From assembly GCF_023630705.1 (NCBI RefSeq), contig NZ_JALQEM010000037.1:212215-276214 (forward strand): DNA of 64,000 nucleotides. Direction: 5' to 3'. The number at the start of each line of letters is the position of its first letter. The first letter of the stretch is position 1. A program made the position numbers and the translations under genes. This document shows, piece by piece, positions 8,656-17,297 of the stretch. The notes under the pieces were generated by a model. The model searched no databases. It had not been told where the DNA came from and was given only the letters and a program-made list of their open reading frames with translations. The DNA comes from Caballeronia sp. GAFFF1 (GTDB lineage: Bacteria > Pseudomonadota > Gammaproteobacteria > Burkholderiales > Burkholderiaceae).

Positions 8656-9897
8656 CTAGAACCTCCCCGCGCGGTAGGGATGTGGACTGGTGAAGCCCGC
8701 TTCTCCGTCCATCAACTCGCTCAGCAGCCTGCCCGTCACTGGCCCGAGCGTCAGTCCGTGATGCGCATGTCCGAACGCAAACCAGAGACCGGGATGACGG
8801 TCCGCCGGTCCGATCACCGGCCGCATATCCGGCGTGCAGGGTCGCATTCCGAGCCACGGCGCGTCGTCGATGCGCGCCCCGAGGCCGAACATCGGACGCG
8901 CAAGGCGCTCCGCTCGTTCGAGTTGCACCGGACTCGGCGGCCTATCGCGGCACGCCAGTTCGACGCCGGTCGTGAGTCGCAGCCCGCGCCGCATCGGCGC
9001 GACCACATAGCCGTTTTCGATATCGACGACGGGCCGGGATAGGGCAGCGCGGCCGTCGCTCGCGTAGTGCATGTGATAGCCGCGCTTTGCCACCAGCGGA
9101 ATGCGGTAGCCGAACTTGCGCGCGAGATCCCCGGACCAGACGCCCAGCGCGATGACCGCCGCCTGCGCCTCAACAAGCCCGCTCGACGTCATCACGCGCC
9201 AGCCGCTGCCCGACCGTTGGAGCGTCGCGGCGTCCCCGCTCAGGATGCGTCCGCCCCGGCGCTCGAACAGCGTCGCATATCCTTTCGTCAGCGCGCCGGG
9301 ATCGATGACACTGCGCGGGTCGGTCCAGTGGATGGCGCCCGCGTATCCGTCTGCGAGCGATGCCTCCAGCCGATGCAGCGCGGCCGCATCGAGCACCTTC
9401 ATGCCCAGACTGTGCTCGCTCGCGATGCGCTCGGCATCGCTCGCCTCGCGCTCGAACTGCTCGGGCGAGCGATAGGCTTCGAGCCAGCCCGTGGGCCGCA
9501 CGAGATCGGAAAGACCTGCGTGCGCGATCAGCGCCTCATGCTCGGCTACGCTGTTGCGGATGAGCGGAAGCATGTCGCGCGCGGCGGCGGCGAGACGCGC
9601 CGGCGCCGACTCCCGCCAGTAGCGCGCGAGCCACGGCGCATAGGCGGGCAGGGAACGCAGGTCGTAGCGCAGGGCGGTCGACCTGTTCATCGCGAACTTG
9701 AACACGGTGCGCAGGTCTCGCGGAAACGCATAAGGCACCACCGACGACGCCTCGATCAGCCCCGCATTGCCGAAGCTCGTCGCTTCGCCGGGCGCGCGCC
9801 GGTCGACGAGCGTCACCTGCCATCCGCGCTGCTGCAGATTCAGCGCGACGCTCACTCCCACGATACCCGCGCCGAGCACGATCACGTCATGAGCCAT
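8656..9897 (-). CDS. dauA: FAD-dependent D-amino acid dehydrogenase (DauA/DadA-like)
   Basis: 413 residues. The N-terminal GAGIVGVSVALNLQQRGW is the FAD-binding betaalphabeta turn. DAO-family blocks continue with SFGNAGLIEAS, and near the C-terminus LGMRPCTPDMRPVIG and FAFGHAHHGLTLGP are typical of DadA-type enzymes. It oxidises a D-amino acid to the 2-oxo (imino) acid and passes electrons to the respiratory chain. It starts 21 bp after the binding-protein gene, so the two are one operon. With a DauB-like and a DauR-like gene divergently placed, D-arginine (or D-lysine) is the likely substrate. The specific symbol rests on context. Confidence 0.75.
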   Translation of the reverse strand: MAHDVIVLGAGIVGVSVALNLQQRGWQVTLVDRRAPGEATSFGNAGLIEASSVVPYAFPRDLRTVFKFAMNRSTALRYDLRSLPAYAPWLARYWRESAPARLAAAARDMLPLIRNSVAEHEALIAHAGLSDLVRPTGWLEAYRSPEQFEREASDAERIASEHSLGMKVLDAAALHRLEASLADGYAGAIHWTDPRSVIDPGALTKGYATLFERRGGRILSGDAATLQRSGSGWRVMTSSGLVEAQAAVIALGVWSGDLARKFGYRIPLVAKRGYHMHYASDGRAALSRPVVDIENGYVVAPMRRGLRLTTGVELACRDRPPSPVQLERAERLARPMFGLGARIDDAPWLGMRPCTPDMRPVIGPADRHPGLWFAFGHAHHGLTLGPVTGRLLSELMDGEAGFTSPHPYRAGRF

Positions 9898-9918
9898 GTG
9901 CAGAGCCTGCTGAAATGG

Positions 9919-10701
9919 TTATTTGGCGATGATGTCGCGTTTGAAGTACTTTTGCGAGAGCTGGCTGAGGGTTCCGTCCTTCTTCAGCGAATCGAGCGCG
10001 GCGACGACCTTCGCTTTCAACGCGGCGTCGTCCTTGCGCAAGCCGATGCCCGTGCCTTCGCCGAGCGTGGACGGATCGGTCAACGGGCCGCCCGCGAAAT
10101 CGAAGGCCTTGCCCTCGGGCTTCGCGAGAAAGCCGTCGATCGCCGTCTGCACTTCCTGCACCGCGCCGTCGAGCCGCCCGGCCGAGAGATCCGCGAAGAT
10201 CTGGTCCTGGCTCTGATACGTCACGACTTGCACGCCTGCGCTCGCCCAGTGCTTGCGCACGTAATCCTCCTGAGTGGAGCCTTGCAGCACGCCGACCCGC
10301 TTGTCCTTCAGGCTTGCGGGCGTCGGCTCCAGATGCGAGCCGCGCTTCGCGACCATCTGGATCGGCATCACGTAGACGGGCGGCGTGAAGTCGATGGCCT
10401 GCCTGCGCTTGGCCGTGATGTTCATCGCCGAATTAATTGCGTCGAACTTGCGGGCCTGCAGCGCGGCGATCAGTCCGTCGAAGCTGTTCTCCACCCACAC
10501 GCACTTCATCTTGACCCGCTCGCACACGGCATTGCCGATGTCGATGTCGAAGCCTTCGAGCGTGCCTGCCGGGGTCTTGCTCTCGAACGGGGGATACGAC
10601 GCCTCGACCCCGAAGCGCAAGGTCTGCGAATCCGCGTGCGCCACGCCGAATGCGAACGCGAAACTCGCCGCGCCCGCGAAGCAAATCATCTTCCAGTTCA
10701 T
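9919..10701 (-). CDS. Periplasmic binding protein for basic amino acids (ABC type)
   Basis: 260 residues from the ATG at 10701, which gives a clean signal peptide (MNWKMICFAGAASFAFAFG, cleavage after AHA). An upstream in-frame start would bury it. SBP_bac_3 family: LRFGVEASYPPFES, GFDIDIGNAVCERV, FDGLIAALQARKFDAI, and RVGVLQGSTQEDYV carry the ligand-contacting positions of ArgT/HisJ-type proteins. No permease or ATPase gene accompanies it, so it must share membrane components encoded elsewhere. First gene of an operon with the D-amino acid dehydrogenase, which fits capture of D-arginine or related cationic amino acids. Confidence 0.85.
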   Translation of the reverse strand: MNWKMICFAGAASFAFAFGVAHADSQTLRFGVEASYPPFESKTPAGTLEGFDIDIGNAVCERVKMKCVWVENSFDGLIAALQARKFDAINSAMNITAKRRQAIDFTPPVYVMPIQMVAKRGSHLEPTPASLKDKRVGVLQGSTQEDYVRKHWASAGVQVVTYQSQDQIFADLSAGRLDGAVQEVQTAIDGFLAKPEGKAFDFAGGPLTDPSTLGEGTGIGLRKDDAALKAKVVAALDSLKKDGTLSQLSQKYFKRDIIAK

Positions 10702-10785
10702 TGTCGCCACCCAAGTTCGTGTGTGATCCGCCGCCCGGGTTTCGCCGAGCGCCCATCGGAAATATAGTCCATAAACAGAATAAAA

Positions 10786-10809
10786 GTCTAGAATAGACAA
10801 AAATGTCTA
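10786..10809. promoter_or_regulatory. GTCTA half-site cluster in the divergent dau promoter region
   Basis: A perfect inverted repeat GTCTA-GAA-TAGAC (10786-10798) is followed 6 bp later by a third GTCTA (10805-10809). The cluster lies in the 165 bp between the divergent binding-protein and dauB-like starts. This is where a regulator such as the DauR-like protein at 11887 would act on both directions. Binding is inferred. Confidence 0.5.
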
Positions 10810-10866
10810 ATCAACCCGCAGCGGCTGCATGGCAAGACCCTGGCCGCGCGAACCGGAGGCTATCGA

Positions 10867-11853
10867 ATGAACTCGTTGTCCGAAACCACGCGCGATAAGA
10901 CGCCTTCCATCGTTCACGAAGACGACGTGCGGCGAGCGCTGCCGTCGCTGGATATCAACGGGGCGCTCGAAGACATGTTCGACGCGCTCGGCGACGGCGG
11001 TGCCGTGCAGCCACCGCAGACGCTCACGCCTCTTCCGGACGGCGCGGGCGATTTCATCACTTATCTCGGGGCGCTCGCGAAACACGGCGTCTTCGGCGCA
11101 AAGCTCTCGCCGTATATCGTGCATCCCGGCGCGCCGATCGTCACCGCCTGGACAGCGCTGATGTCGATGCGCACCGGCGCGCCGCTCATGTGGTGCGATG
11201 CCGCGGTCCTCACCACCGAGCGCACGGCGGGTACCACGGCGCTCGCGGTCGCGCGGCTCGCGCGCGAGTCGAGCGAACGCCTCGCGATCATCGGCTCGGG
11301 GAGCGTCGCGCTTGCGCATCTGCGGCATGTCGCACCGTTGCGCGCATGGTCGGAGATCCGCATTCATTCGCCGCGCCTGGTGAACGACCACGAACGCGCC
11401 GACGAAGCGCGGGCGCTCGACGCACGCGTGCGCATCGCGGCATCGGTCGCCGAGTGCGTGCGCGATGCGGATGTCGTGCTGCTGTGCACGTCGTCGGGTA
11501 CGCCGGTGCTCTCGCTCGATGCGCTCACGAAGCCAGCGCTCATCACCTCGATCAGCACGAACGTCGCTCGAGCGCACGAGATTCATCCGGCCGCGCTGAA
11601 TGCGCTCGATGTCTACTGCGACTATCGGCAGACGACGCCGTCGAGCGCGGGCGAAATGGTGATCGCGCAGGAGTGTCACGGCTGGTCGCCCACTATGATT
11701 CGCGGCGATCTCGCGGAACTCGTGCGCGGCGCGTGCCCGGCGCCATCTTCCGAGCGCAGCGTGTTCTTCCGCTCCATTGGCCTCGGCCTCGAAGACATTG
11801 CGGTCGCGCACGCCCTCTATCTCCATCTCGCGAGGCCGCGCGCCGCGGATTAA
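10867..11853 (+). CDS. dauB: Ornithine cyclodeaminase/mu-crystallin family dehydrogenase (DauB-like)
   Basis: 328 residues with the SD GGAGG seven bases before the ATG. The OCD/mu-crystallin fold is shown by the Rossmann turn AIIGSGSVALAHL (about 140-152) and the substrate-side segment GVFGAKLSPYIVHPG. In the Pseudomonas dauBAR system the OCD-family DauB reduces the 2-ketoarginine imine/keto acid to L-arginine. Other OCD-family members are ketimine reductases. The partner D-amino acid dehydrogenase diverges from it and a DauR-like regulator follows 33 bp downstream. The DauB assignment is by context; a ketimine reductase for D-lysine products is the main alternative. Confidence 0.7.
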   Translation: MNSLSETTRDKTPSIVHEDDVRRALPSLDINGALEDMFDALGDGGAVQPPQTLTPLPDGAGDFITYLGALAKHGVFGAKLSPYIVHPGAPIVTAWTALMSMRTGAPLMWCDAAVLTTERTAGTTALAVARLARESSERLAIIGSGSVALAHLRHVAPLRAWSEIRIHSPRLVNDHERADEARALDARVRIAASVAECVRDADVVLLCTSSGTPVLSLDALTKPALITSISTNVARAHEIHPAALNALDVYCDYRQTTPSSAGEMVIAQECHGWSPTMIRGDLAELVRGACPAPSSERSVFFRSIGLGLEDIAVAHALYLHLARPRAAD

Positions 11854-11886
11854 GCAGTATCATCGTCTTTCAACGTTCTGGAACTC

Positions 11887-12558
11887 ATGCCCCCATCCCG
11901 GTCAATGTCACGACGCAAGACGCCGAAGCCCGGTGCCATCGCACGAGAGGCGCTGCTCGCGCGCTATGCGCACATCGCGGACAGCATCACGACGCTGTTC
12001 TTTCCCTATGCGGAAGTCGTAATCCACGATCTCTCAGATCAGACTGTCGCGTATCTGTCGAACAATCTGTCGAAGCGCGAGATCGGCGACGACTCCGCGC
12101 TCGAGGATATCGAGGACACCGCGCGCGACCGGCTCGTCGGCCCCTACGAGAAGCTGAACTGGGATGGCCGCCGCATGCGCTGCGTGAGCACGGCGCTGTT
12201 CGACGACGAGGGCAACGCCGCCGGCGTGATGTGCATCAACTTCAACATCGCGGCTTTCGAGGAAATGCGTTCGACCCTCGATCTCTTCTTGCGCGGTGCG
12301 GGCGTCGTCGCGCAGCCCGTCGAGCTATTCAAAGACGACTGGCAGGAGCGCATCAACACGTTTCTGCACGGCTGGCTGCGCGAGCGGCAGATCGCGCTCA
12401 ATTCGCTCACGCGCGAACATCGGCGTGAGCTCGTCGAGGCGCTGCACGCGCAGGGCGCGTTCAAGGGCAAGAGTTCGGCGAACTACGTGGCCAAAGTGCT
12501 CGGCATGGGACGCGCGACCGTTTACAAGCATCTGCGTGAGATGAAAGACGGCGTCTAA
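11887..12558 (+). CDS. dauR: YheO-like PAS/HTH regulator (DauR-like)
   Basis: 223 residues. The N-terminal YheO-type PAS domain (about 25-130) reads VVIHDLSDQTVAYLSNNLSK and later GVMCINFNI. The C-terminal DauR-type HTH (about 165-220) ends NYVAKVLGMGRATVYKHLRE. DauR represses the D-arginine genes and responds to 2-ketoarginine in Pseudomonas. The gene follows the dauB-like gene on the same strand. A start six codons downstream (MSRRK) is possible. The combined presence of dauA-, dauB- and dauR-like genes makes this the best-supported pathway call in this part of the window. Confidence 0.8.
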   Translation: MPPSRSMSRRKTPKPGAIAREALLARYAHIADSITTLFFPYAEVVIHDLSDQTVAYLSNNLSKREIGDDSALEDIEDTARDRLVGPYEKLNWDGRRMRCVSTALFDDEGNAAGVMCINFNIAAFEEMRSTLDLFLRGAGVVAQPVELFKDDWQERINTFLHGWLRERQIALNSLTREHRRELVEALHAQGAFKGKSSANYVAKVLGMGRATVYKHLREMKDGV

Positions 12559-12909
12559 GCGGTGACCTGCGCCGGCAACAACGCCGGCTGGGCTGATAGT
12601 TTGCTCGGCTCTTTTACGCCAGCGCAGCTTCGCTCGGGTCCACGACGCTAGGCAGCAGTTTGCAACCTCGACAGCAAGTGCACCTAGGGCTCGAACGCGG
12701 GGCAGATCAGTGCAGCGTGCGCAGACTTGGATTCAAATAACGTGCGCCTGTCGACATAATGCCGAATCGAGGTTATGTAACAGCATAACTAAGAGATGGC
12801 GCGACACGCCGAGCTGCCGGTTGTCGGGGACAAACCGATTCACGAACCGTTCACTATGCCCGAACTGTGCGTATAATGTGCGTGTCGCATCGACGCCGGA
12901 GCTGAAAAG
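12559..12909. other. Intergenic region with a small hairpin and an inverted repeat
   Basis: A 6-bp GCCGGC hairpin (12571-12588) follows the dauR-like stop and may be a weak terminator, though no T-run directly follows. GTTATG/CATAAC arms (12772-12777 and 12784-12789) form an inverted repeat with a 6-base spacer. The right end holds the promoter of the toxin-antitoxin operon. No gene was found. Confidence 0.5.
12850..12883 (+). promoter_or_regulatory. Promoter of the RES/Xre operon
   Basis: A consensus -10 TATAAT (12872-12877) lies 32 bp before the antitoxin ATG, with a weak -35 TTCACT (12850-12855) and a 16-bp spacer. Two TGTGCGT direct repeats (12866-12872, 12877-12883) flank the -10. They are a candidate site for autoregulation by the antitoxin. 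Confidence 0.5.
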
Positions 12910-13281
12910 ATGAACGCAGATACCTTTGCCGACGTGTTGGAGTCTGCTCGAGAAACGGGAACGTCGCGGCTTTCGGCGGCTAACCTCGCCAACGTGCTGG
13001 GCCTGCAGCAGCAGGATCTAGCCGCCATAGCCGGCGTGCACCGAAACACGCTGCGCACGCATCCGGAGTCGCCGAAGCTGCAGGGCGCGCTTCGTGACCT
13101 GATGCGAGTCGTGTCGGCGGCTGTCGCGCTTCAACCAGACCTTGAACGCGCGCTGTTCTTCATCAAGAACCATCCGATCCCGGCGTTTCGTCATAAGACG
13201 ATCCTCCAGTTGGTGCAGGATGGCCGGACTGACGATGTGATCGACTACCTGGAATCCATCAGCGCAGGTTTCGTTGGATGA
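12910..13281 (+). CDS. Xre/MbcA/ParS-type antitoxin
   Basis: 123 residues. The Xre-like HTH occupies about residues 20-60 (LSAANLANVLGLQQQDLAAI, HRNTLRTHP). The MbcA/ParS toxin-binding domain occupies about 65-122 and ends ...TILQLVQDGRTDDVIDYLES, the helix-turn that plugs the toxin pocket. It neutralises the RES toxin encoded by the next gene, whose ATG overlaps its TGA (ATGA), and it probably autorepresses the operon. Antitoxin-first order and overlap are typical of type II modules. Confidence 0.9.
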   Translation: MNADTFADVLESARETGTSRLSAANLANVLGLQQQDLAAIAGVHRNTLRTHPESPKLQGALRDLMRVVSAAVALQPDLERALFFIKNHPIPAFRHKTILQLVQDGRTDDVIDYLESISAGFVG

Positions 13282-13802
13282 TCGTCACCGATCTGCCCAA
13301 AGGAACCACGCTCTATCGCGCACACACCCCGCGCTGGGCCGACCGCCCCATGGGCGGGGCAGGCGCCGCGCTGAAAGGTGGACGCTTCAACCGCGAAGGT
13401 GTCGAGGCGCTGTACTTGTCGCTGGAAGTACTAACCGCGCTGCGCGAATACCAGCAGACCTCCCCTTTTCTTCCGCCTTGCACGATCTGCTCTTACATGG
13501 CCGCTCTCAGGGACCTGGTAGACCTGCGGCAACTCGACAGAGGAAATTGGGACGAGCTTTGGGGCGATTGGCGCGAGGACTGGCGGTACTGGAAGTTCGA
13601 GCAGCACATCGAGCCACCGACCTGGGTATTGAGCGACCTGGTTCGGGACGTCGGCTACACAGGCATCATTTTCCCGAGTCAAGCGCACGCTGGAGGCACC
13701 AACGTGGTGGTGTTCATCGATCGACTTGCTAACGGCAATTCGATTGAGGTCAACGATCCCAACGAGAAACTTCCTCGAAACCAGTCGAGCTGGCCACGAT
13801 AG
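13278..13802 (+). CDS. RES-domain toxin (NAD+ phosphorylase family)
   Basis: 174 residues. The RES fold is shown by LYRAHTPRWADRP (Arg), GGRFNREGVEALYLSLE (the second Arg and the Glu) and GIIFPSQAHAGGTNVVVF (the Ser of the motif). RES toxins degrade NAD+ (phosphorolysis or hydrolysis), causing growth arrest or death, and are held in check by the paired Xre/MbcA antitoxin. Length and the 4-bp overlap with the antitoxin gene agree with an intact module. Confidence 0.9.
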   Translation: MIVTDLPKGTTLYRAHTPRWADRPMGGAGAALKGGRFNREGVEALYLSLEVLTALREYQQTSPFLPPCTICSYMAALRDLVDLRQLDRGNWDELWGDWREDWRYWKFEQHIEPPTWVLSDLVRDVGYTGIIFPSQAHAGGTNVVVFIDRLANGNSIEVNDPNEKLPRNQSSWPR

Positions 13803-13956
13803 TCGGCATTCGTACACGCTGCGCTGTGTGCGTGGACGCTGGCCTCAGCCCAGATGCATTGCGTATCTGAACAGATGTCTTCTCTAGCGAAATGAGGCAA
13901 CGTGACGGCGATGTGGCTGAAGGCATCAGCACTATGCGGCCTTCGCCTAAAAAGAC

Positions 13957-13989
13957 GAGATGCCCCCGGGTGAGAGTCGGGGGCATCTC
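13957..13989 (-). terminator. Rho-independent terminator of the MFS/aldolase operon
   Basis: A perfect 12-bp stem (GAGATGCCCCCG / CGGGGGCATCTC) with a 9-base loop, 28 bp past the MFS stop codon. Read on the minus strand it is followed closely by a run of five T, so it is oriented for the minus-strand operon. Confidence 0.85.
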
Positions 13990-14017
13990 AGTGAGATGGA
14001 AGCGGTTGACGTTGGCG

Positions 14018-15322
14018 TCAGCGATTCACAACCTTTTTCGGCATCGTCAGGACGATGGCCGCTGCAACGATCAACGACGCTGCCACGCAGTACAGGCCCA
14101 CATCGGTGCTGTGCGTCATGTCCTTGACCCAGCCGACCAGATAAGGACTGACGAAGCCTGCGAGATTGCCGACCGAATTGATCAGTGCGATGCCCGCCGC
14201 TGCCGCCACGCCGCCGAGGAACGCGGGAGGGATCGCCCAGAACTGGCACAGCGCGCCGAGAATGCCGATGGTCGCGACGGTCAGTGACGCCACCGCCAAC
14301 GCGACGTTGTGCGGCACCAGCGTACTTGCGACAAGACCCACCGCGCCGACGATCGCTGGCAGCGCGACGTGCCAGCGCCGTTCCTTGCTGCGGTCCGAGC
14401 TGCGTCCCAGCAACACCATCGCGACGGCGGCCGCGCCGTAGGGAATCATCGTCAGGAGACCGACGTTGAGCGCATCGGATACGCCCGATGCCTTAATGAG
14501 CGTCGGCAGCCAGAAGCCGATACCGTACAGCCCCATGATGATGCCGAAGTAGCACAGGCACAGCACCCACACGCGGCGATTGCTGAACGCGCCGCTCGCG
14601 CTATGTACCTCGATATGCTCCGATTCGTTCGCGAGCCCTTTCTCGAGCAGTGTCTTCTCATCGGCGCTGAGCCATTTCGCGGAACTGATCTTGTCGTCGA
14701 GATACATCAGCACGACGAGGCCGCCGATGATCGAAGGCAACGCCTCCAGCAGGAACAGCCATCGCCAACCCGCCAGCCCGCCGACGCCGCCGAAGTTGTT
14801 CAGAATCCAGCCCGATAGCGGACCGCCGATGACGCCCGCAATGGGGATGCCCGTCATGAACAACGCCGTGATCTTCGCGCGCCGCGACGACGGATACCAA
14901 TACGTAAGATAAAGAATGATGCCCGGGAAGAAGCCCGCTTCCGCAACGCCGAGAAAGAAGCGCAGCGCATAGAATGCGGCCGGCGTCTTCACGAAGATCA
15001 TCATGCCGGACAGCACGCCCCAACTCAGCATGATGCGCGCGATCCACTTGCGCGCGCCGAATCGATGCAGTGCGATGTTGCTCGGCACTTCGAAGATGAA
15101 ATAGCCGATGAAGAAGATGCCCGCGCCCAGGCCGTAGACGGTCTCGCTGAACTTGAGATCGGCAAGCATTTGCAGCTTCGCGAACCCGACGTTCACGCGA
15201 TCGAGATAAGCAAAGACATAGCATAAGAATAGAAAGGGGATGAGCCGCCAGGTCACCTTGGCATACGTTCGATCCTCGGCATCGGTATGCGCGACGACAT
15301 CGCCGTAAGTGGTTTTCAACAT
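14018..15322 (-). CDS. MFS transporter, anion:cation symporter (ACS) family
   Basis: 434 residues, 12 predicted transmembrane segments with the central cytoplasmic loop at about 200-235. ACS hallmarks are FAYLDRVNVGFAKLQM in helix 1, EVPSNIALHRFGARKWIARI after helix 2, and FLGVAEAGFFPGIILYLTYW in helix 4. The family takes up organic anions (tartrate, phthalate, hydroxyphenylacetate, galactarate) with protons. SD GGAGA precedes the ATG. It is the last gene of a unit with the class II aldolase (84 bp gap), which suggests import of that enzyme's substrate. A strong terminator follows. Confidence 0.9.
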   Translation of the reverse strand: MLKTTYGDVVAHTDAEDRTYAKVTWRLIPFLFLCYVFAYLDRVNVGFAKLQMLADLKFSETVYGLGAGIFFIGYFIFEVPSNIALHRFGARKWIARIMLSWGVLSGMMIFVKTPAAFYALRFFLGVAEAGFFPGIILYLTYWYPSSRRAKITALFMTGIPIAGVIGGPLSGWILNNFGGVGGLAGWRWLFLLEALPSIIGGLVVLMYLDDKISSAKWLSADEKTLLEKGLANESEHIEVHSASGAFSNRRVWVLCLCYFGIIMGLYGIGFWLPTLIKASGVSDALNVGLLTMIPYGAAAVAMVLLGRSSDRSKERRWHVALPAIVGAVGLVASTLVPHNVALAVASLTVATIGILGALCQFWAIPPAFLGGVAAAAGIALINSVGNLAGFVSPYLVGWVKDMTHSTDVGLYCVAASLIVAAAIVLTMPKKVVNR

Positions 15323-15406
15323 GATTGTCTCCGTGAATCGTCACCGGCGTGCTACATGGTCACGCCGGCTTTTGGTCCTGATGGTTGGCGGCTTACGCGC
15401 CGTCGC

Positions 15407-16276
15407 TCAGTGGAACATGTCGGGGTTCGTCTGCACGAGCTGCTCATAGATCGGCTGAAAATGCAGCCAGCCGATGTATTCGCTGCCGACGTTCTCGCGG
15501 CTGTACCGCGAACTGTGCTCCGGCACCATGACGGGCTTGATGCCGGTTGCTTCGACGAGCAACTGCTGCTGGCAGCATCGCTCCAATGCGATGAACCAGA
15601 ACGCCGCCGCTTCGATGCTGTGACGGCTCGCGGTCAGGAGGCCGTGATTCTGGTGAATGGCGGCCTTGACGTTCTTGAAGTAATCGGCAACGGACAGGCC
15701 CGCCTTCTCTTCGACCGCGACTGCGCCGGCTTCGTCCTTGATGACGACGTGGTCCTCGAAGAATGCGGCGGCGTCCTGTGTGATCGGGTCGAGCGGGCGG
15801 CCGAGCGCCGCGAACGCAGTACCGTAGACGGTATGCGCGTGGCACATCGCGACGATATCCGGATTCGCTTCATGCACCGCGGCGTGCAGCACGAAGCCCG
15901 CGCGATTCAACGCATACTCGCCTTCCACCACCTTGCCCGCGTGATTCGCGAGAATCAGATTTGAAATCTTGACCTGCGAGAAATGCACGGCCATCGGGTT
16001 GGTCCAGTACAACTCCGGAAACTCGGGGTCGCGTACCGTCAGATGGCCGGCGAAACCATAGTCGAAGTTATGCATCGCAAACGCGCGGCACGCTGCGACC
16101 AGACGCTCCTTTCGATGCTGGCGCTCTTCCGCGAACGAACTGAAATCCGGCAGTTCGGGGAATTTCAGTCCCGCCTGTTTCGGCCGATAGATCGAATTAT
16201 TGGACGGATGGGAGATGGTGCGGCGCAGTTCAGTTTGTTTCGCGCCGGTCTGATGTTCTTCGACGGTAACGGTCAT
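15407..16276 (-). CDS. Class II aldolase/adducin family protein
   Basis: 289 residues from MTVTVEEH; a longer in-frame start adds 49 unsupported residues. The fold is shown by YGFAGHLTVRDPEFPELYWT, VHEANPDIVAMCHAHTVYGT (the two zinc-binding His) and AIHQNHGLLTASRHSIEAAA (a third His and the following helix). Members of this larger subgroup (about 260-290 residues) act as zinc-dependent aldolases or decarboxylase-like enzymes, and their substrates are often unknown. Located between a LysR regulator and an ACS-type organic-anion transporter, it probably handles an organic acid. Confidence 0.85.
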   Translation of the reverse strand: MTVTVEEHQTGAKQTELRRTISHPSNNSIYRPKQAGLKFPELPDFSSFAEERQHRKERLVAACRAFAMHNFDYGFAGHLTVRDPEFPELYWTNPMAVHFSQVKISNLILANHAGKVVEGEYALNRAGFVLHAAVHEANPDIVAMCHAHTVYGTAFAALGRPLDPITQDAAAFFEDHVVIKDEAGAVAVEEKAGLSVADYFKNVKAAIHQNHGLLTASRHSIEAAAFWFIALERCCQQQLLVEATGIKPVMVPEHSSRYSRENVGSEYIGWLHFQPIYEQLVQTNPDMFH

Positions 16277-16388
16277 GGCTGTTTCCGGATCGGGGCTGTT
16301 GGCATGCCCGCTAAGATAAGGAAACCCGCCTCGGCCATCTACGGGCGCCGGACAATAAGATTTATCACGACGCGGTATATATGCGGGA

Positions 16389-17297
16389 TTACACCACCTG
16401 CCAGGGGGGCGTCCTGAAGGCATCGACGAAATAGTCGATGAAGGCGCGGATGCGCGGCACCACCTGCCGCTCGGGTAGATAGACGATGTGAATCGCGGTA
16501 TCGTCCTTCGCCTCGTATTCGCTCAAAAGCCGCACGAGTTCGCCCCGGCGGATGGCCGGCAACGCGAGATGCTCGGCAAGCCGCATGATGCCCACGCCTG
16601 CCACGCACAGTTGAAACAGCGTGGTGCCGTCCGTGCTGCGGAAACCGCCGCGCACCGCCACGCGTTCCAGCTTGCCGTTGATGATGAACGGCCACTGATT
16701 GAGATGCTCGCGTGGCGATTCCCATGTCAGACATGCGTGCTTTGTGAGGCCCTGCGGCGTGACTGGCTGGCCGTGCGCGGCGAGGTAGGCGGGCGAGGCG
16801 ACCACAATGCGTTGCAAGTCGCACAACTTCCGGCTGCGCAGCGATGAATCCTGTAATCGGCCCATGCGCACGGCGATATCGAAATTGTCTTCGATCAGAT
16901 TGACGTTGGAATCCGACAACGAAAAGTGCACGCACACCTTCGGATGAGCCGCAAGAAAGCCGGGCAACTGAGGCACCAGTTGATCCATGCCGAAGGCGTG
17001 CGGCGCGCTCACTCGCAAATTGCCGGTAGGTTCGCTCGATCGAACTTGCGCTTCCGCTTCTTCGAGGCTCTCGAGAATCTCGCTGCACGACCGAAGGAAT
17101 CGTTCACCCTCGTTCGTGAGACGCATTCTGCGTGTCGAACGATGAAGCAACTGCACGCCGAGTCGTCGTTCTAGATTGCTGATATTTTGACTGATGAAAG
17201 GCTGACTGACGTTGAGGACGTTCGCGGCCGCGGTGAAACCGCCCGTCTCCACGACGGTTTTAAATATTCGCATCTCCAGAAGTCTTTCATCCTTCAT
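16389..17297 (-). CDS. LysR-family regulator
   Basis: 302 residues from MKDERLLEMR at 17297. The HTH covers about residues 5-65 (TAAANVLNVSQPFISQNISN, LERRLGVQLLHRSTRRMRLT). The LysR substrate-binding domain follows, beginning GNLRVSAPHAFG. It is upstream of, and on the same strand as, the aldolase gene (112 bp gap), and is likely to control that gene and the transporter. The subgroup (CrgA/DmlR-like) commonly regulates adjacent metabolic genes. Confidence 0.88.
   Translation of the reverse strand: MKDERLLEMRIFKTVVETGGFTAAANVLNVSQPFISQNISNLERRLGVQLLHRSTRRMRLTNEGERFLRSCSEILESLEEAEAQVRSSEPTGNLRVSAPHAFGMDQLVPQLPGFLAAHPKVCVHFSLSDSNVNLIEDNFDIAVRMGRLQDSSLRSRKLCDLQRIVVASPAYLAAHGQPVTPQGLTKHACLTWESPREHLNQWPFIINGKLERVAVRGGFRSTDGTTLFQLCVAGVGIMRLAEHLALPAIRRGELVRLLSEYEAKDDTAIHIVYLPERQVVPRIRAFIDYFVDAFRTPPWQVV

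Noticed and set aside
9067..10767. A 566-codon plus-strand open frame
   Set aside because: It is the antisense shadow of the D-amino acid dehydrogenase and binding protein, whose domains are unmistakable.
12772..12789. GTTATG/CATAAC inverted repeat as a recombination attachment site
   Set aside because: Arms are only 6 bp, there is no integrase next to it and no second copy was seen.
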